Shown one piece after another: positions 1 through 8,701 of a stretch of 64,000 nucleotides of DNA. The stretch lies in the NCBI RefSeq assembly GCF_017161265.1, contig NZ_CP031393.1:2294001-2358000 (forward strand). Direction: 5' to 3'. The position numbers and the translations under genes are program-made. The stretch comes from Treponema medium (GTDB lineage Bacteria > Spirochaetota > Spirochaetia > Treponematales > Treponemataceae). Within the stretch, counting starts at the first letter, position 1. Each line of letters starts with the position of its first letter. The notes beneath the pieces are model-generated. The model did no database searches, was not told the origin of the DNA, and was given only the letters and a program-made list of their open reading frames with translations.

Positions 1-162
1 TTTACCGATATACACTTTTACCGCATCGGGATGCTCATTCAGCCAATTTGTAACACGCTGTTTATCCTTCTTTGTTTTAAAGATTGCAAATGCAAAATAA
101 GCGAGCAGCCCTATCGGAATAAGAATAAAATAATAGATATGTGAAAAACTTGTATTACTCAT
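1..162 (-). CDS. Small membrane protein, 3' part cut by window edge
   Basis: The reading frame begins with ATG at 162 and runs off the left edge, giving 54 visible residues (MSNTSFSHIYYF...). One hydrophobic segment at about residues 8-27 is followed by a basic stretch (FKTKKDKQR), so it is probably a single-pass membrane protein with a cytoplasmic tail. The ATG lies inside the last codons of the upstream gene (8 bp overlap), which implies translational coupling and a shared operon. I do not recognise the family and the C-terminus is unseen. Confidence 0.6.
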   Translation of the reverse strand, partial: MSNTSFSHIYYFILIPIGLLAYFAFAIFKTKKDKQRVTNWLNEHPDAVKVYIGK

Positions 163-655
163 GATGGTGTCCATGTGTTTTCTCCTTTACGGTTGTCAAT
201 TTAGCCGGTTCATCAGTATTTTCCGTGTTGAGTTTAGTTACGGAATCTCTATTGATTCCCAAATCATCCAATAACTTTATAAACTGCGTAATACCGATTA
301 ATTCGCAGTCAATCAGTACTTCATTTTCTCCCTGCCGGGTAAGATAGAGCGAACATTCCGTATCACCGCCCGAACTAACGGTTTTTGCCCGTATCGCTGT
401 AGCGGAAATCGAATAGGTATCGATTTTATTACCCTTTTTTATTGTCAATGTATCGCCGTCGGTTTCTATAACAATCATATTACCGATAATTACCAACCAA
501 ATATAGCCGGCGAAAGTTGCTAAAGCTATCAATAGCAACAATACAAAACTTTTAAGCCAAATTGATGCAATAAAAGTCACAAAGAGAGCTGCCCCCGCAC
601 CAAAAACAAGATTCACAAGTACTCTGTGCGGGCGTGTCTTATAGACATTGCTCAT
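155..655 (-). CDS. Two-TM membrane protein with PH-like C-terminal domain, His-rich tail
   Basis: 166 residues. Two hydrophobic segments (about residues 13-30 and 33-58) are followed by a beta-rich region of about 100 residues that resembles the bacterial PH-like domain of small membrane proteins. The protein ends HGHHHE, a possible metal-binding tail. The start is ATG at 655 behind a strong GGAGG Shine-Dalgarno. It is followed by an overlapping membrane protein gene at 162-1. The function is unknown; the PH-like reading is inferred from topology, not from a specific motif. Confidence 0.65.
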   Translation of the reverse strand: MSNVYKTRPHRVLVNLVFGAGAALFVTFIASIWLKSFVLLLLIALATFAGYIWLVIIGNMIVIETDGDTLTIKKGNKIDTYSISATAIRAKTVSSGGDTECSLYLTRQGENEVLIDCELIGITQFIKLLDDLGINRDSVTKLNTENTDEPAKLTTVKEKTHGHHHE

Positions 656-816
656 TTTTTCCTCCTATAAAAATTTTCGGAATCGAAGGCACTATTATAA
701 TTGAGCCATTCGCTTTGTCAACCCAGTCTAATTACTGTTACTATGATGATAATGCCGGGTACATATTGAAATTCTTTTCTATTCTATGGCATACTACGTT
801 CCATAAGGAGTGTAAA

Positions 817-848
817 ATAAAAGCCGTACAAATAGCACGGCTTTTATT
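817..848. terminator. Strong hairpin with T-rich flanks between divergent genes
   Basis: AATAAAAGCCGT and ACGGCTTTTATT form a 12-bp perfect stem around a 9-nt loop. It looks like a bidirectional intrinsic terminator, but it sits 24 nt before the start of the gene at 872 and well upstream of the divergent gene that starts at 655. It could end a short leader transcript or attenuate the acetyltransferase gene. No known riboswitch was recognised in the roughly 160 bases before it. Confidence 0.5.
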
Positions 849-871
849 TACCTAAGTTTTGGGAGGGTACG

Positions 872-1147
872 ATGGAATTTATACGTCAAGAAAATAGAAT
901 TTATGCGGAAAACGATGCCGGAAAAGTTATTGCCGAGGTCACATTTCCGCAGGAGAATGCGTCGACAGTTTGCCTCGACCACACCTTTGTCGATAACTCT
1001 TTACGCGGGCAAGGCATTGCAGGGAAACTCGTTAAAGAAGTCGTAGACTATGCCCAAAAGAACGGGAAGAAGATACGTCCTCAATGCTCGTATGCAGCCG
1101 ATTGGTTCAACAAACATTCGGAATACGCCGGTTTAGTCGCACATTAA
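872..1147 (+). CDS. GNAT-like N-acetyltransferase, short COG2388/YjdJ type
   Basis: 91 residues, the usual length of this minimal GNAT family. The acetyl-CoA binding signature is visible as LRGQGIAGKL (about residues 44-53), preceded by the acidic strand VCLDHTFV and followed by a C-terminal segment with a conserved CSYAADWF. The start ATG follows a GGGAGGGT Shine-Dalgarno. The acceptor substrate is unknown for the family. It stands alone between a hairpin and a degenerate dispersed repeat. Confidence 0.85.
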   Translation: MEFIRQENRIYAENDAGKVIAEVTFPQENASTVCLDHTFVDNSLRGQGIAGKLVKEVVDYAQKNGKKIRPQCSYAADWFNKHSEYAGLVAH

Positions 1148-1150
1148 AAC

Positions 1151-1197
1151 ACAACGACGCAGAGTGATGGAATATTACCACCTGTGCACGAATAAAA
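1151..1197 (+). repeat. Degenerate copy of dispersed element A (terminal part)
   Basis: The stretch has ACGACGCAG, then a degenerate middle, then TATTACCACCTGTGCACGAA. This matches in order the end of the better copies at 24032-24075 and 59880-60024 (ACGACGCAG ... GTATTAAACCCTCCGCACGA). It lies just after the stop codon of the acetyltransferase gene at 872. Confidence 0.45.
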
Positions 1198-1288
1198 AGA
1201 GCCTTTAAAAAGTAATATGATAAATTATTTCCGTAAAGAAAAAGCCGATAGAAATTTTCAGTTTTTTAGAGGTTCCTAGGAGACATCT

Positions 1289-1858
1289 ATGAACATTGAT
1301 AGAAATACAGCAGAGGCATTACTCAACCAATATGTTACAACTGAACATATCATAGCGCATTCCTTTGCTGTTGAAGCTGTTATGCGTGCGCTCGCAAAAC
1401 GGCTTAATCCGACAGATGAGGAACTCTGGGGAATTACCGGCCTGCTTCACGATTTGGATATGGACGTTTCAAACTGGCAAGAGCACCCTGAACGGCACGG
1501 TCCCGTAACGGTTGAGCTGTTAAAGAAACAGAATTTCGGCTGCGAGGAAATGTACAGCGCCATTATCGCTCACAATCCCGATACGGGCGCCGTACCGCAA
1601 ACGCTTTTCGAAAAAGCACTCTATGCAGCCGACCCTATTACCGGATTTATTACTGCCGTTACACTTGTTTATCCCGATAAAAAGATTACAAGCGTTAAGG
1701 TTAAATCCATTGTCAAGAAAATGAAAGCAACCGGATTTGCGGCCGGCGCCGATAGAGGCGCAATGATGTCAATAGAAAATATCGGGATACCGTTTCCGGA
1801 ATTTGCTGAATTAGCCCTTGCAGCGATGTGCGGCATCGCCGATAAGCTCGGACTTTAA
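1289..1858 (+). CDS. HD-domain hydrolase (HDIG-type, COG2316-like)
   Basis: 189 residues. The metal-dependent phosphohydrolase signature is clear: an early His (EHIIAHSFAVE), the HD doublet in TGLLHDLDMD (about residues 51-60), then downstream His residues (HPERHGPVTVE and IIAHNPDTG) and a late Asp in ALYAADPITG. These match the HDIG layout. The natural substrate is unknown; relatives act on nucleotides or other phosphoesters. Start ATG 1289 has an AGGAG Shine-Dalgarno. The preceding bases carry half of the dispersed CCTCTAAAAACT hairpin (1264-1276). Confidence 0.85.
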   Translation: MNIDRNTAEALLNQYVTTEHIIAHSFAVEAVMRALAKRLNPTDEELWGITGLLHDLDMDVSNWQEHPERHGPVTVELLKKQNFGCEEMYSAIIAHNPDTGAVPQTLFEKALYAADPITGFITAVTLVYPDKKITSVKVKSIVKKMKATGFAAGADRGAMMSIENIGIPFPEFAELALAAMCGIADKLGL

Positions 1859-1937
1859 TGTATAGATACGCGCGAGCCGTTTGTGTTGAAGCTTTTCAAT
1901 CTTGCGGTCACGTAAGTCTATCTGATGTATATATTCT

Positions 1938-2579
1938 ATGGCTAAGTTTAAACGGCAATCGAAATCTGTCCGAAAGGCGGAGATACAAGAAGCTGCAAAA
2001 AAAGTATTTTTAGAGAAGGGCTTTCGTTATACAACAATGGAAGATGTGGTAAAACGCACAACGCTTTCCAAGGGGGGCGTATACCAATATTATAAAACGA
2101 CAAAGGCAATCCTTTTTGATATTATGCAAAACGGGAACTATTTCCGGTACGAACGAACCGAAAAGATTGTGCAAGAATCGGCAGGTACCGAATCGCTTGC
2201 CGAGGTTATGACAGACGCTTGTATGGCAAAGCTCTTTGATGAAGTACCCGAAAAAAAACTCTACTTGATGTTTTTAGCAGAAATCCCTTATGACCGCGAT
2301 TATGAAATGCTGTATTTTCAATTGGAAAAACAGGCTTTTGAACTGTTTATAAAAACGTTACACTACCCGCCCCAACAAGAATTAGAAATTATGAATATCA
2401 TCCGGCATCAAGAGTATTTCCTTCTTAAAATTTTTCACGGTATGCTGGTAATGCATGAATTATTCAGCGATAAGAACATCTTTAATCAAAATAAAGAAAA
2501 AATCCGTGCAATGATTCTTACCGCAATGCAAAACTTTTTCGACCGGCATCAAGATTTGTTCAACCATATTAACCGATGA
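1938..2579 (+). CDS. TetR/AcrR family transcriptional regulator
   Basis: 213 residues. The N-terminal TetR DNA-binding domain is plain: IQEAAKKVFLEKGFRYTTMEDV, a turn, then LSKGGVYQYYKTTKAILF (about residues 16-61). The C-terminal ligand domain is divergent and helical. It ends 29 bp before the lactate permease gene, so it is probably its local regulator and cotranscribed with it. The ATG has no clear Shine-Dalgarno; a TATATT-like sequence lies immediately upstream, so the mRNA may have a very short leader. Confidence 0.88.
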   Translation: MAKFKRQSKSVRKAEIQEAAKKVFLEKGFRYTTMEDVVKRTTLSKGGVYQYYKTTKAILFDIMQNGNYFRYERTEKIVQESAGTESLAEVMTDACMAKLFDEVPEKKLYLMFLAEIPYDRDYEMLYFQLEKQAFELFIKTLHYPPQQELEIMNIIRHQEYFLLKIFHGMLVMHELFSDKNIFNQNKEKIRAMILTAMQNFFDRHQDLFNHINR

Positions 2580-2608
2580 TGTGTTTACCCTGAAGGATGG
2601 AATGATGT

Positions 2609-4192
2609 ATGCCACTGATTAATTTTATACTTGCAATGCTACCGATTATCTGGCTTATTATTTCTTTAAGCAAGCTCAAGATGAGCAGTTGTAATGCCTG
2701 CGGTATTGCGTTGCTTATAACAGCGATTTTGGCGGCGCTGTATTGGAAATTACCTCTCCTGCATATCTCGTCCGCTATGCTCGAAGGAGCGACGTATGCG
2801 CTCTGGCCTATATGTTTGATTATTGTTGCCGCTCTTTTTACATACAATTTAACGATAAAAACCGGCGCTATGGAAATGATCAAAGGGATGTTGATCGGTA
2901 TTTCCGATGATAAAAGAATACTGATGCTGATTATCGGCTGGGGTTTCGGTAATTTTATGGAAGGCATGGCAGGGTTCGGTACTGCGGTTGCTATTCCCGC
3001 ATCGATTCTTGCCGGAATAGGTCTTAATCCCATCAACGCGGTAACAGCTTGTCTTGTTGCAAATACGACACCGACTGCGTTCGGCTCGGCAGGAGTGCCG
3101 ACAGCAACACTTGCCTCCATTACGGGGTTGGACTTGCAACAGCTTGCTGCAAATGCCGCGCTCATACAGGCCGTGCATACATTTCTTTCGCCATTCTTTG
3201 CAGTGGTGATCTGCGGCGAAGGAATAAAGGCATTAAAAGGCGTATGGCATATTACGTTAATCGCATCGCTGTCGTTCGTTGCTCCCTATCTTCTTTTTGC
3301 ACAGTTGTTAGGCCCTGAACTTCCGACTATTGTCGGTTCAATTTGTTCGATGCTCTGCGTAATCATTGTAGTAAAATTCAGCAAAAGAAACGGTAACGAG
3401 GCTTGCGGTACCGCAAAAATAGAATCGGAATATTCCGTAAAAACTGCTGCGAAAGGGACAACAATACCAGCTCCAGCTGCACATATCGGTTTTGCCGAAG
3501 GCCTGAGAGCGTGGGCGCCGTTTGTACTCATCTTTATATTGTTAATTCTTACCTCCAAGATCTGCCCTCCCGTACACAACGCCATCAAGGATTTCAAACA
3601 TTCGTTCTTAATATATACGGGAGACGGTGGCAAGCCGCTCACATTCAGCTGGATAAATACTCCGGGAGTGGTGATATTTATAGCGGCTATCTGCGGAGGG
3701 CTTATTCAAAAGGCTTCGTTATCCGAAATGGCAGGTGTGTTAGGCTTTACCCTAAAAAAATATTGGAGAACCTTTGTAACGATTTGCAGTGTTTTAGCAA
3801 CTGCCAAGGTGATGATATACAGCGGGATGATCTCCGATATTGCACGCTCAGCTGTTGTTGCAACCGGCCCTGTGTATCCCTTTGTTGCACCGCTTATCGG
3901 CGTACTGGGAGCGTTTATAACAGGATCGGGTACCTCTACCAACGTCCTCTTTGGGAATTTACAGTTAGAAACCGCCTTGTCGCTCAATCTAAATCCCTAT
4001 TGGATTACTGCAGCAAATGTGATGGGCGCCGGTATCGGTAAAATGGTATGTCCGCAGAATATTGCAATCGGTGCAGGAGCTATCGGTATTACCGGTTCCG
4101 ACAGCAAAATTCTCGCGGCAGTGTTTAAATATTTTGTTATGTATGCATTGCTTGCCGGAGTAATCTGTTTTGTCGGCTCGTTACTGATGTGA
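2609..4192 (+). CDS. lctP: L-lactate permease, LctP family
   Basis: 527 residues, slightly shorter than the usual 530-560. Roughly a dozen hydrophobic segments span the protein. Family signatures include GWGFGNFMEGMAGFGTAVAIPA (two halves at about residues 111-132), the TPTAFGSAGVPT segment, and FITGSGTSTNVLFG plus VMGAGIGKMVCPQNIAIG near the C-terminus. It imports or exports lactate with H+ across the inner membrane. The start ATG has a GAAGGA Shine-Dalgarno. It follows the TetR gene in the same direction. Confidence 0.93.
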   Translation: MPLINFILAMLPIIWLIISLSKLKMSSCNACGIALLITAILAALYWKLPLLHISSAMLEGATYALWPICLIIVAALFTYNLTIKTGAMEMIKGMLIGISDDKRILMLIIGWGFGNFMEGMAGFGTAVAIPASILAGIGLNPINAVTACLVANTTPTAFGSAGVPTATLASITGLDLQQLAANAALIQAVHTFLSPFFAVVICGEGIKALKGVWHITLIASLSFVAPYLLFAQLLGPELPTIVGSICSMLCVIIVVKFSKRNGNEACGTAKIESEYSVKTAAKGTTIPAPAAHIGFAEGLRAWAPFVLIFILLILTSKICPPVHNAIKDFKHSFLIYTGDGGKPLTFSWINTPGVVIFIAAICGGLIQKASLSEMAGVLGFTLKKYWRTFVTICSVLATAKVMIYSGMISDIARSAVVATGPVYPFVAPLIGVLGAFITGSGTSTNVLFGNLQLETALSLNLNPYWITAANVMGAGIGKMVCPQNIAIGAGAIGITGSDSKILAAVFKYFVMYALLAGVICFVGSLLM

Positions 4193-4210
4193 GCCGCTGC
4201 ACATTTCCGT

Positions 4211-5827
4211 TCAGCGGTTCTCTTTGGAATGTAATGCAACTCCGGGGAGCGGATCCGGCTGTGCAAAGCGGATACATTTAAACGGATGGATATTAACTGC
4301 GTTTACATACCAGCCTTTTATATCACTTAAATCGATTACGTTGATTGCAGGAATATGAGAAAGCGGGATAAGAACTGACGAATCCAACAGCAACTGTTCC
4401 GCTTTTGCAAGATATTCAAATCTGGTTTTACGGTTTTGTTCCGCCGATGCTTTTTTGATAAAGTTTTCGTAGTCGGTATTATGCCAGCCTGAATCATTTA
4501 AAGTCGAATCCGACCTGAATAATTCCAGAAAAGCAAGCGGATCTGCAAAATCGCCAATCCACGAAATAACGGCTAAATGATAGTCATCTGTTTTTAACCG
4601 ATCGTAGTATTCTTCAAAAGGAACGGTTGTAATTTCTGCTGAAATTCCTATTTTTTGCCATGCAGTTTTCAGCAATGCCGCTTGTTCGGTATAGAATGCT
4701 GTTTCCGGCAGGAGAATTTTTACCGGTTCTGTTGTCTGTGATTGCGGCAGATTTTTTAAAAGCTTTTCCGCCTTTGCCGTATCCTGTTTATCAATACCCG
4801 GTACTGTGGGGTATCCTGTGAGAGGAAATACCAGCGTCTTAGCAGGAATTAAATAATCCTTGCGCAATTCGGTATAAGGGAGTGCTGCAAGCAGCGCTTC
4901 TCTGAGCGTTTGATTATTGCATGGCGCTGTGTTTGTTTTAAAATAAAAAAATTCGGTTGCAAACATCGGCGTAATATGGATGGTATATGCCGCCGCTACT
5001 TTATTTAAATTGACTGACCCGCAAAGCCAATGAACAGTTCCTTGATTAAATGCTTCCGTCATTTTATCGGCATCTTCATCCAATAGTATACTGATTGCAG
5101 GGAGCCGTACCGATTCAGAATCCCAATAAGTAGAATTTTTTATGAGACGAATTTTTTCGGCGGTAAAACTTTCTATTTTAAATGGACCGCTCGCGATCGG
5201 TTTAAAAGCTTCGGAAGGCTTCGCAAATGAAGATTTACCCGCACATTGATTTATTGCTTTAAACTGCGAAGGATGTACTGCTGAAAATGCATGATGGCAG
5301 AGTATATTAGCTAATTGTTCTGCCGGATATATAAGCGAGATTTTTAATGAAGTATCGGACTCCGCACATAAGCCGATAGCCGACATATCGGAACTTTTTC
5401 CGGTACGATATTCTTTTACTCCTTTAACGCAATCTAAAAGTGAGGCATAAGGTAAATCAAGCTTAGGGTTTAACAAATTGATAAATGAATCGCATAATAC
5501 TTGAGCGGTGATAGGATCGCCGTTTTCAAATGTGAGCTTATCCCGCAATGTGAACGTCCACGTTAAACCGTCTGCGCTGATCTTCCAATCCTTTGCTAAT
5601 CCGGCGACCGGCTGTAACGTATAAGGATCGTAGGTACACAGTCCTTCATACAAGCCGGTTAGAATTTGCGCCTCATTTGCATTATATGCAGCATGAGGAT
5701 GTAAGTTTGGAATACCGGTAGTAACCGAAACGATAAATTCGTTTTGAGGATAAGTTTCACTTTCTGCACATGCAACAAATGGAAATATACATAAAATAAG
5801 AAACAATACTATATTTTTTTTATTCAT
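4211..5827 (-). CDS. Extracellular solute-binding protein family 5 (oligopeptide type, probable lipoprotein)
   Basis: 538 residues. An N-terminal signal (KKNIVLFLILCIFPFVAC) ends in a relaxed spirochaetal lipobox with Cys about residue 20. The SBP family 5 core follows: LTGLYEGLCTYD, LAKDWKISADGLTWTFTLRDKLTFENGDPITA, then a duplicate lobe and SWIGDFADPLAFLELFRS. It should capture peptides or similar solutes for an ABC importer. No permease or ATPase gene is adjacent, so it depends on components elsewhere. Its start overlaps the stop of the upstream gene by 8 bp, so the two are cotranscribed. Confidence 0.88.
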   Translation of the reverse strand: MNKKNIVLFLILCIFPFVACAESETYPQNEFIVSVTTGIPNLHPHAAYNANEAQILTGLYEGLCTYDPYTLQPVAGLAKDWKISADGLTWTFTLRDKLTFENGDPITAQVLCDSFINLLNPKLDLPYASLLDCVKGVKEYRTGKSSDMSAIGLCAESDTSLKISLIYPAEQLANILCHHAFSAVHPSQFKAINQCAGKSSFAKPSEAFKPIASGPFKIESFTAEKIRLIKNSTYWDSESVRLPAISILLDEDADKMTEAFNQGTVHWLCGSVNLNKVAAAYTIHITPMFATEFFYFKTNTAPCNNQTLREALLAALPYTELRKDYLIPAKTLVFPLTGYPTVPGIDKQDTAKAEKLLKNLPQSQTTEPVKILLPETAFYTEQAALLKTAWQKIGISAEITTVPFEEYYDRLKTDDYHLAVISWIGDFADPLAFLELFRSDSTLNDSGWHNTDYENFIKKASAEQNRKTRFEYLAKAEQLLLDSSVLIPLSHIPAINVIDLSDIKGWYVNAVNIHPFKCIRFAQPDPLPGVALHSKENR

Positions 5828-7229
5828 GAATCAATCCAAGTTCTTTCATATTTAAATATTCTTCAACACTCGCATTGTACTCTGCTCTGCATTGATTTGC
5901 TTTTATAACAGCGTTTCGAATTGTGGTCAATTCTATTTTTATTCCTTTCATTTTTGAACGCAGTATAACGTCAGTGGATTTATAATAATCATCCAATCCG
6001 CCGAGGGTTTTTAAATATCCATTACATATAACGATGTATTTGTTTAAGAGTTCAAGTAATTGTTCATTGTTCATACCGGTTAAACGCTGCTGTAAGTCGG
6101 AGGTACCCGATGCAAGAACTCTAAAAATACGAATTGTTTTTGCTAAATTATCAGTAAAATCTTCCAGTACGATTATTTCTTTTTTTTGCAAATTGCTGAT
6201 AGGGTCTTTAATCAATATAGTGATTTCATGTTTTCTTTCTTCCATATTGAAAGCACGCCTCAAAGCTTCCAAAAACTTGGTAAAAATCGTCGTACGCGAT
6301 TTATATACTACTTCTTGGTTAGCCATAAGTTTGGTGAGACAAGTGTCGAAATGATTACCGGTGGTACCGAGAATACGAAGTCCTGTTATAAGCACCGGTC
6401 GCATATTTTCCTGTTTATTGTTTTTTACATTTTCTTTTTGCGCTACATTCAAATGGCGCAATACTTCCCGTTGCAGATGTGCCGAATCGGGACCGTAATC
6501 TTCTTTAATAACTTCCATTACAAGATCATGATAAAAGGGAAGTTTTTCATCATTTGTTGTAAGGGCTTTTTTAAGAGTTTTTAATAATTTAATCGGACTT
6601 GCTATATCCGCTTGCGTAACCGTTAAATCGGACGGTAAATTTTTTCTGATCGTTAGTTTATATTCTTCACGATGTAGACGAGCAAGTTGACGGAGTGTTT
6701 TATTGATCTCCGTATCAAGCTTTGCAAGGTGTCCAAGTGAATCTCGCAATAGCCCGCCGGTCAGCGTATCGGAGACGGAGTGGAGCGATTTACAAATCTC
6801 GGCTAGTGCACGAGTATTTGCAAGCGTTGAATTTTCATTAAGCGCTGACCATTGGAAAGTTTTATTCAATGCAAGCATTGATGCAATACGCTGTGGCGTC
6901 AGGAATGAACAATTAAACTGATAGGAGTTAGTTAAAAAATCGAGCATCGTTTGATACTGTGCCAATCTGGAACCGACGATAGCAGCCCGCTCGCCGTCTG
7001 CAAAAGCTTCATTGCTGGGAACTTTTATTTCGGTCATACGGCTGTCGTATTTATACGGATCGTCATAGACCAAACCCTTTTTTAACAAATTGCTGCGGAG
7101 GATTTTTACCACACTGCCGAGCGCTGCATAATTTTGCTGCAACTGCGGAAGTAAATGCTTGTTAAACTCTTCCCGTTGTATAGCTATGTGGTGCTCTAAC
7201 TCTTCAGAAAAATTTTTCGTAGATTCCAT
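5820..7229 (-). CDS. Conserved hypothetical helical protein
   Basis: 469 residues, predicted almost entirely helical, with no signal peptide or membrane segment. Heptad-like Leu/Ile patterns occur throughout (for example LARLHREEYKLTIRKNL and ELLNKYIVICNGYLKTL). I do not recognise the family; it has the character of a spirochaete-restricted cytoplasmic protein. The ATG at 7229 has no good Shine-Dalgarno. It overlaps the solute-binding protein gene downstream by 8 bp, suggesting a shared operon. Confidence 0.6.
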   Translation of the reverse strand: MESTKNFSEELEHHIAIQREEFNKHLLPQLQQNYAALGSVVKILRSNLLKKGLVYDDPYKYDSRMTEIKVPSNEAFADGERAAIVGSRLAQYQTMLDFLTNSYQFNCSFLTPQRIASMLALNKTFQWSALNENSTLANTRALAEICKSLHSVSDTLTGGLLRDSLGHLAKLDTEINKTLRQLARLHREEYKLTIRKNLPSDLTVTQADIASPIKLLKTLKKALTTNDEKLPFYHDLVMEVIKEDYGPDSAHLQREVLRHLNVAQKENVKNNKQENMRPVLITGLRILGTTGNHFDTCLTKLMANQEVVYKSRTTIFTKFLEALRRAFNMEERKHEITILIKDPISNLQKKEIIVLEDFTDNLAKTIRIFRVLASGTSDLQQRLTGMNNEQLLELLNKYIVICNGYLKTLGGLDDYYKSTDVILRSKMKGIKIELTTIRNAVIKANQCRAEYNASVEEYLNMKELGLIHE

Positions 7230-7297
7230 ATCATCATCATCGGCACTTTTAAAAAATTTTTTATATGATTTATGGAATAACTGCCTTAAATAAGAAT

Positions 7298-7426
7298 TTA
7301 TAATGCAAATCTATCTAATTTCTCTACAAAACTATCAATTAAATCATTTACAATCTCAGGTCTGTCCGTATTTGAATTGTGACCGGCTCCTTTACCACTT
7401 AAAGTCTTAAACGTTTTTTCAATCAT
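7298..7426 (-). pseudogene. Remnant resembling alpha/beta-hydrolase C-terminus
   Basis: A 42-codon frame starts with ATG 7426 behind GGGAGGGG. It contains GKGAGHNSNTDRPEIVND, which resembles the C-terminal catalytic-His segment of alpha/beta hydrolases (GxGHN..P..V). The upstream frame is open only for a few more codons before a TGA, and no hydrolase core (GxSxG) is present. I read it as the 3' relic of a deleted hydrolase gene, though a genuine short peptide is possible because the Shine-Dalgarno is good. Confidence 0.35.
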
Positions 7427-7516
7427 ATTTTCCCCTCCCACAGCTTCTTGCCCTAAAGCGCTTTTTCATCCATTTCGTATAAATTGTTTTTGTCTTTTAA
7501 AACTTTACCGTCCCTT

Positions 7517-8701
7517 TTATATACTGATCTTTCCCATCACGACAAACTTCCTTGCACCTGTTGCAGACGGAACGTTATTCGGATTACCGCAGAGCGCTTC
7601 GTTTGCGAGTACAGCGAAAGCAGATGCTTCTTTTGAATCGCTGTTTTTACCGATATCCTCATTGGTTAGCACGGAACATTCAGGTAGCAGCTGCCGCAGA
7701 TGATCTAAGATAACAGGATTTCTGCAGCCGCCTCCGCCGACTATCAGTTTTTGCGGCATCGGCAATCCGAATGTATTAAGCGAATACGCGATTGAATACG
7801 CAGTGTAATAGGTTGCCGTTCTCACAATTGTTTCCGGCGGCAGCTGCAATGATGTACCTTTATCATACAACGCTTGTATAAACGCTTCGGAATAATGTTC
7901 TCTGCCGGTGGTCTTTGGCGGTTTTAATTGCAAATAAGGATCCGTTTTAAGAAAATCAAGCAATACCGAATCGACGGCACCGGCGGTGGCACATTTGCCG
8001 TCTTCATCATAGTTTTGCGTACCGCCGGTGATAAGCCGCATCAAGCCGTCTATCAGCATATTGCCCGGACCGGTATCAAAAGCGATAATACCGTCCATAT
8101 CGGCATCGGCAGGCAAAAGCGTGATATTGCCGATACCGCCGATATTCTGCAAGCCGATTACCGTATCGGGTTCTCGGTATAAGAGATACTCGGTAAACGG
8201 AACAAGCGGCGCCCCTGCCCCGCCCGCCGCGACATCCCGAACGCGGAAATCGGCAACCGTAACGCATCCGGTTCTCTCTGCAATAACAGCGGCTTCACCG
8301 ATTTGCAGCGTGCTTTTAATATTCTTGCCAAAATAATATCGTTCATTCGGTGCATGAAAAACCGTATGTCCATGCGAACCGATAAAATCAACCGTACTGA
8401 TATCGATATTCGCCTTTTTGCATACGGCAAAGCATGCTTCTGCTGACAGCTCTCCAAGATAAACATTCATCGCGCTTAATTCTTCGCTGCCGCCGAAAGA
8501 ACCGGAAGCAAGCGCCAATAATCGCTGTCGTACTTCTTGCGGATAAGGCACAGTAAGAAAAGCACACTCCGCAATGCGCGTATCGAGTCCACTGCCGGTA
8601 ATAGTCAGCAACACCGCATCGATACCGTCAACAGACGTTCCACTCATAAGCCCAATCGCCGTTTTTTCTTTTTTTTCGTTTATAAAATCCAAATACTTCA
8701 T
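7517..8701 (-). CDS. anmK: Anhydro-N-acetylmuramic acid kinase
   Basis: 394 residues from ATG 8701, close to the family norm of 370-390. An in-frame extension to 8890 exists but carries no family homology and crosses hairpin repeats, so I reject it. The phosphate-binding GLMSGTSVDGID signature lies at residues 17-28. Other kinase-fold motifs are FIGSHGHTVFHAP, VADFRVRDVAAGGAGAPLVP, DTGPGNMLIDGLM and IVGGGGCRNPVIL. It phosphorylates 1,6-anhydroMurNAc to MurNAc-6-P during wall recycling in the cytoplasm. It acts downstream of the NamZ/NagZ-type hydrolases encoded at 29-32 kb. Confidence 0.93.
   Translation of the reverse strand: MKYLDFINEKKEKTAIGLMSGTSVDGIDAVLLTITGSGLDTRIAECAFLTVPYPQEVRQRLLALASGSFGGSEELSAMNVYLGELSAEACFAVCKKANIDISTVDFIGSHGHTVFHAPNERYYFGKNIKSTLQIGEAAVIAERTGCVTVADFRVRDVAAGGAGAPLVPFTEYLLYREPDTVIGLQNIGGIGNITLLPADADMDGIIAFDTGPGNMLIDGLMRLITGGTQNYDEDGKCATAGAVDSVLLDFLKTDPYLQLKPPKTTGREHYSEAFIQALYDKGTSLQLPPETIVRTATYYTAYSIAYSLNTFGLPMPQKLIVGGGGCRNPVILDHLRQLLPECSVLTNEDIGKNSDSKEASAFAVLANEALCGNPNNVPSATGARKFVVMGKISI

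Noticed and set aside
634-855. Plus-strand frame of 73 codons
   Set aside because: Overlaps the start of the opposite gene and ends in the hairpin at 817-848; no Shine-Dalgarno and no protein-like composition.
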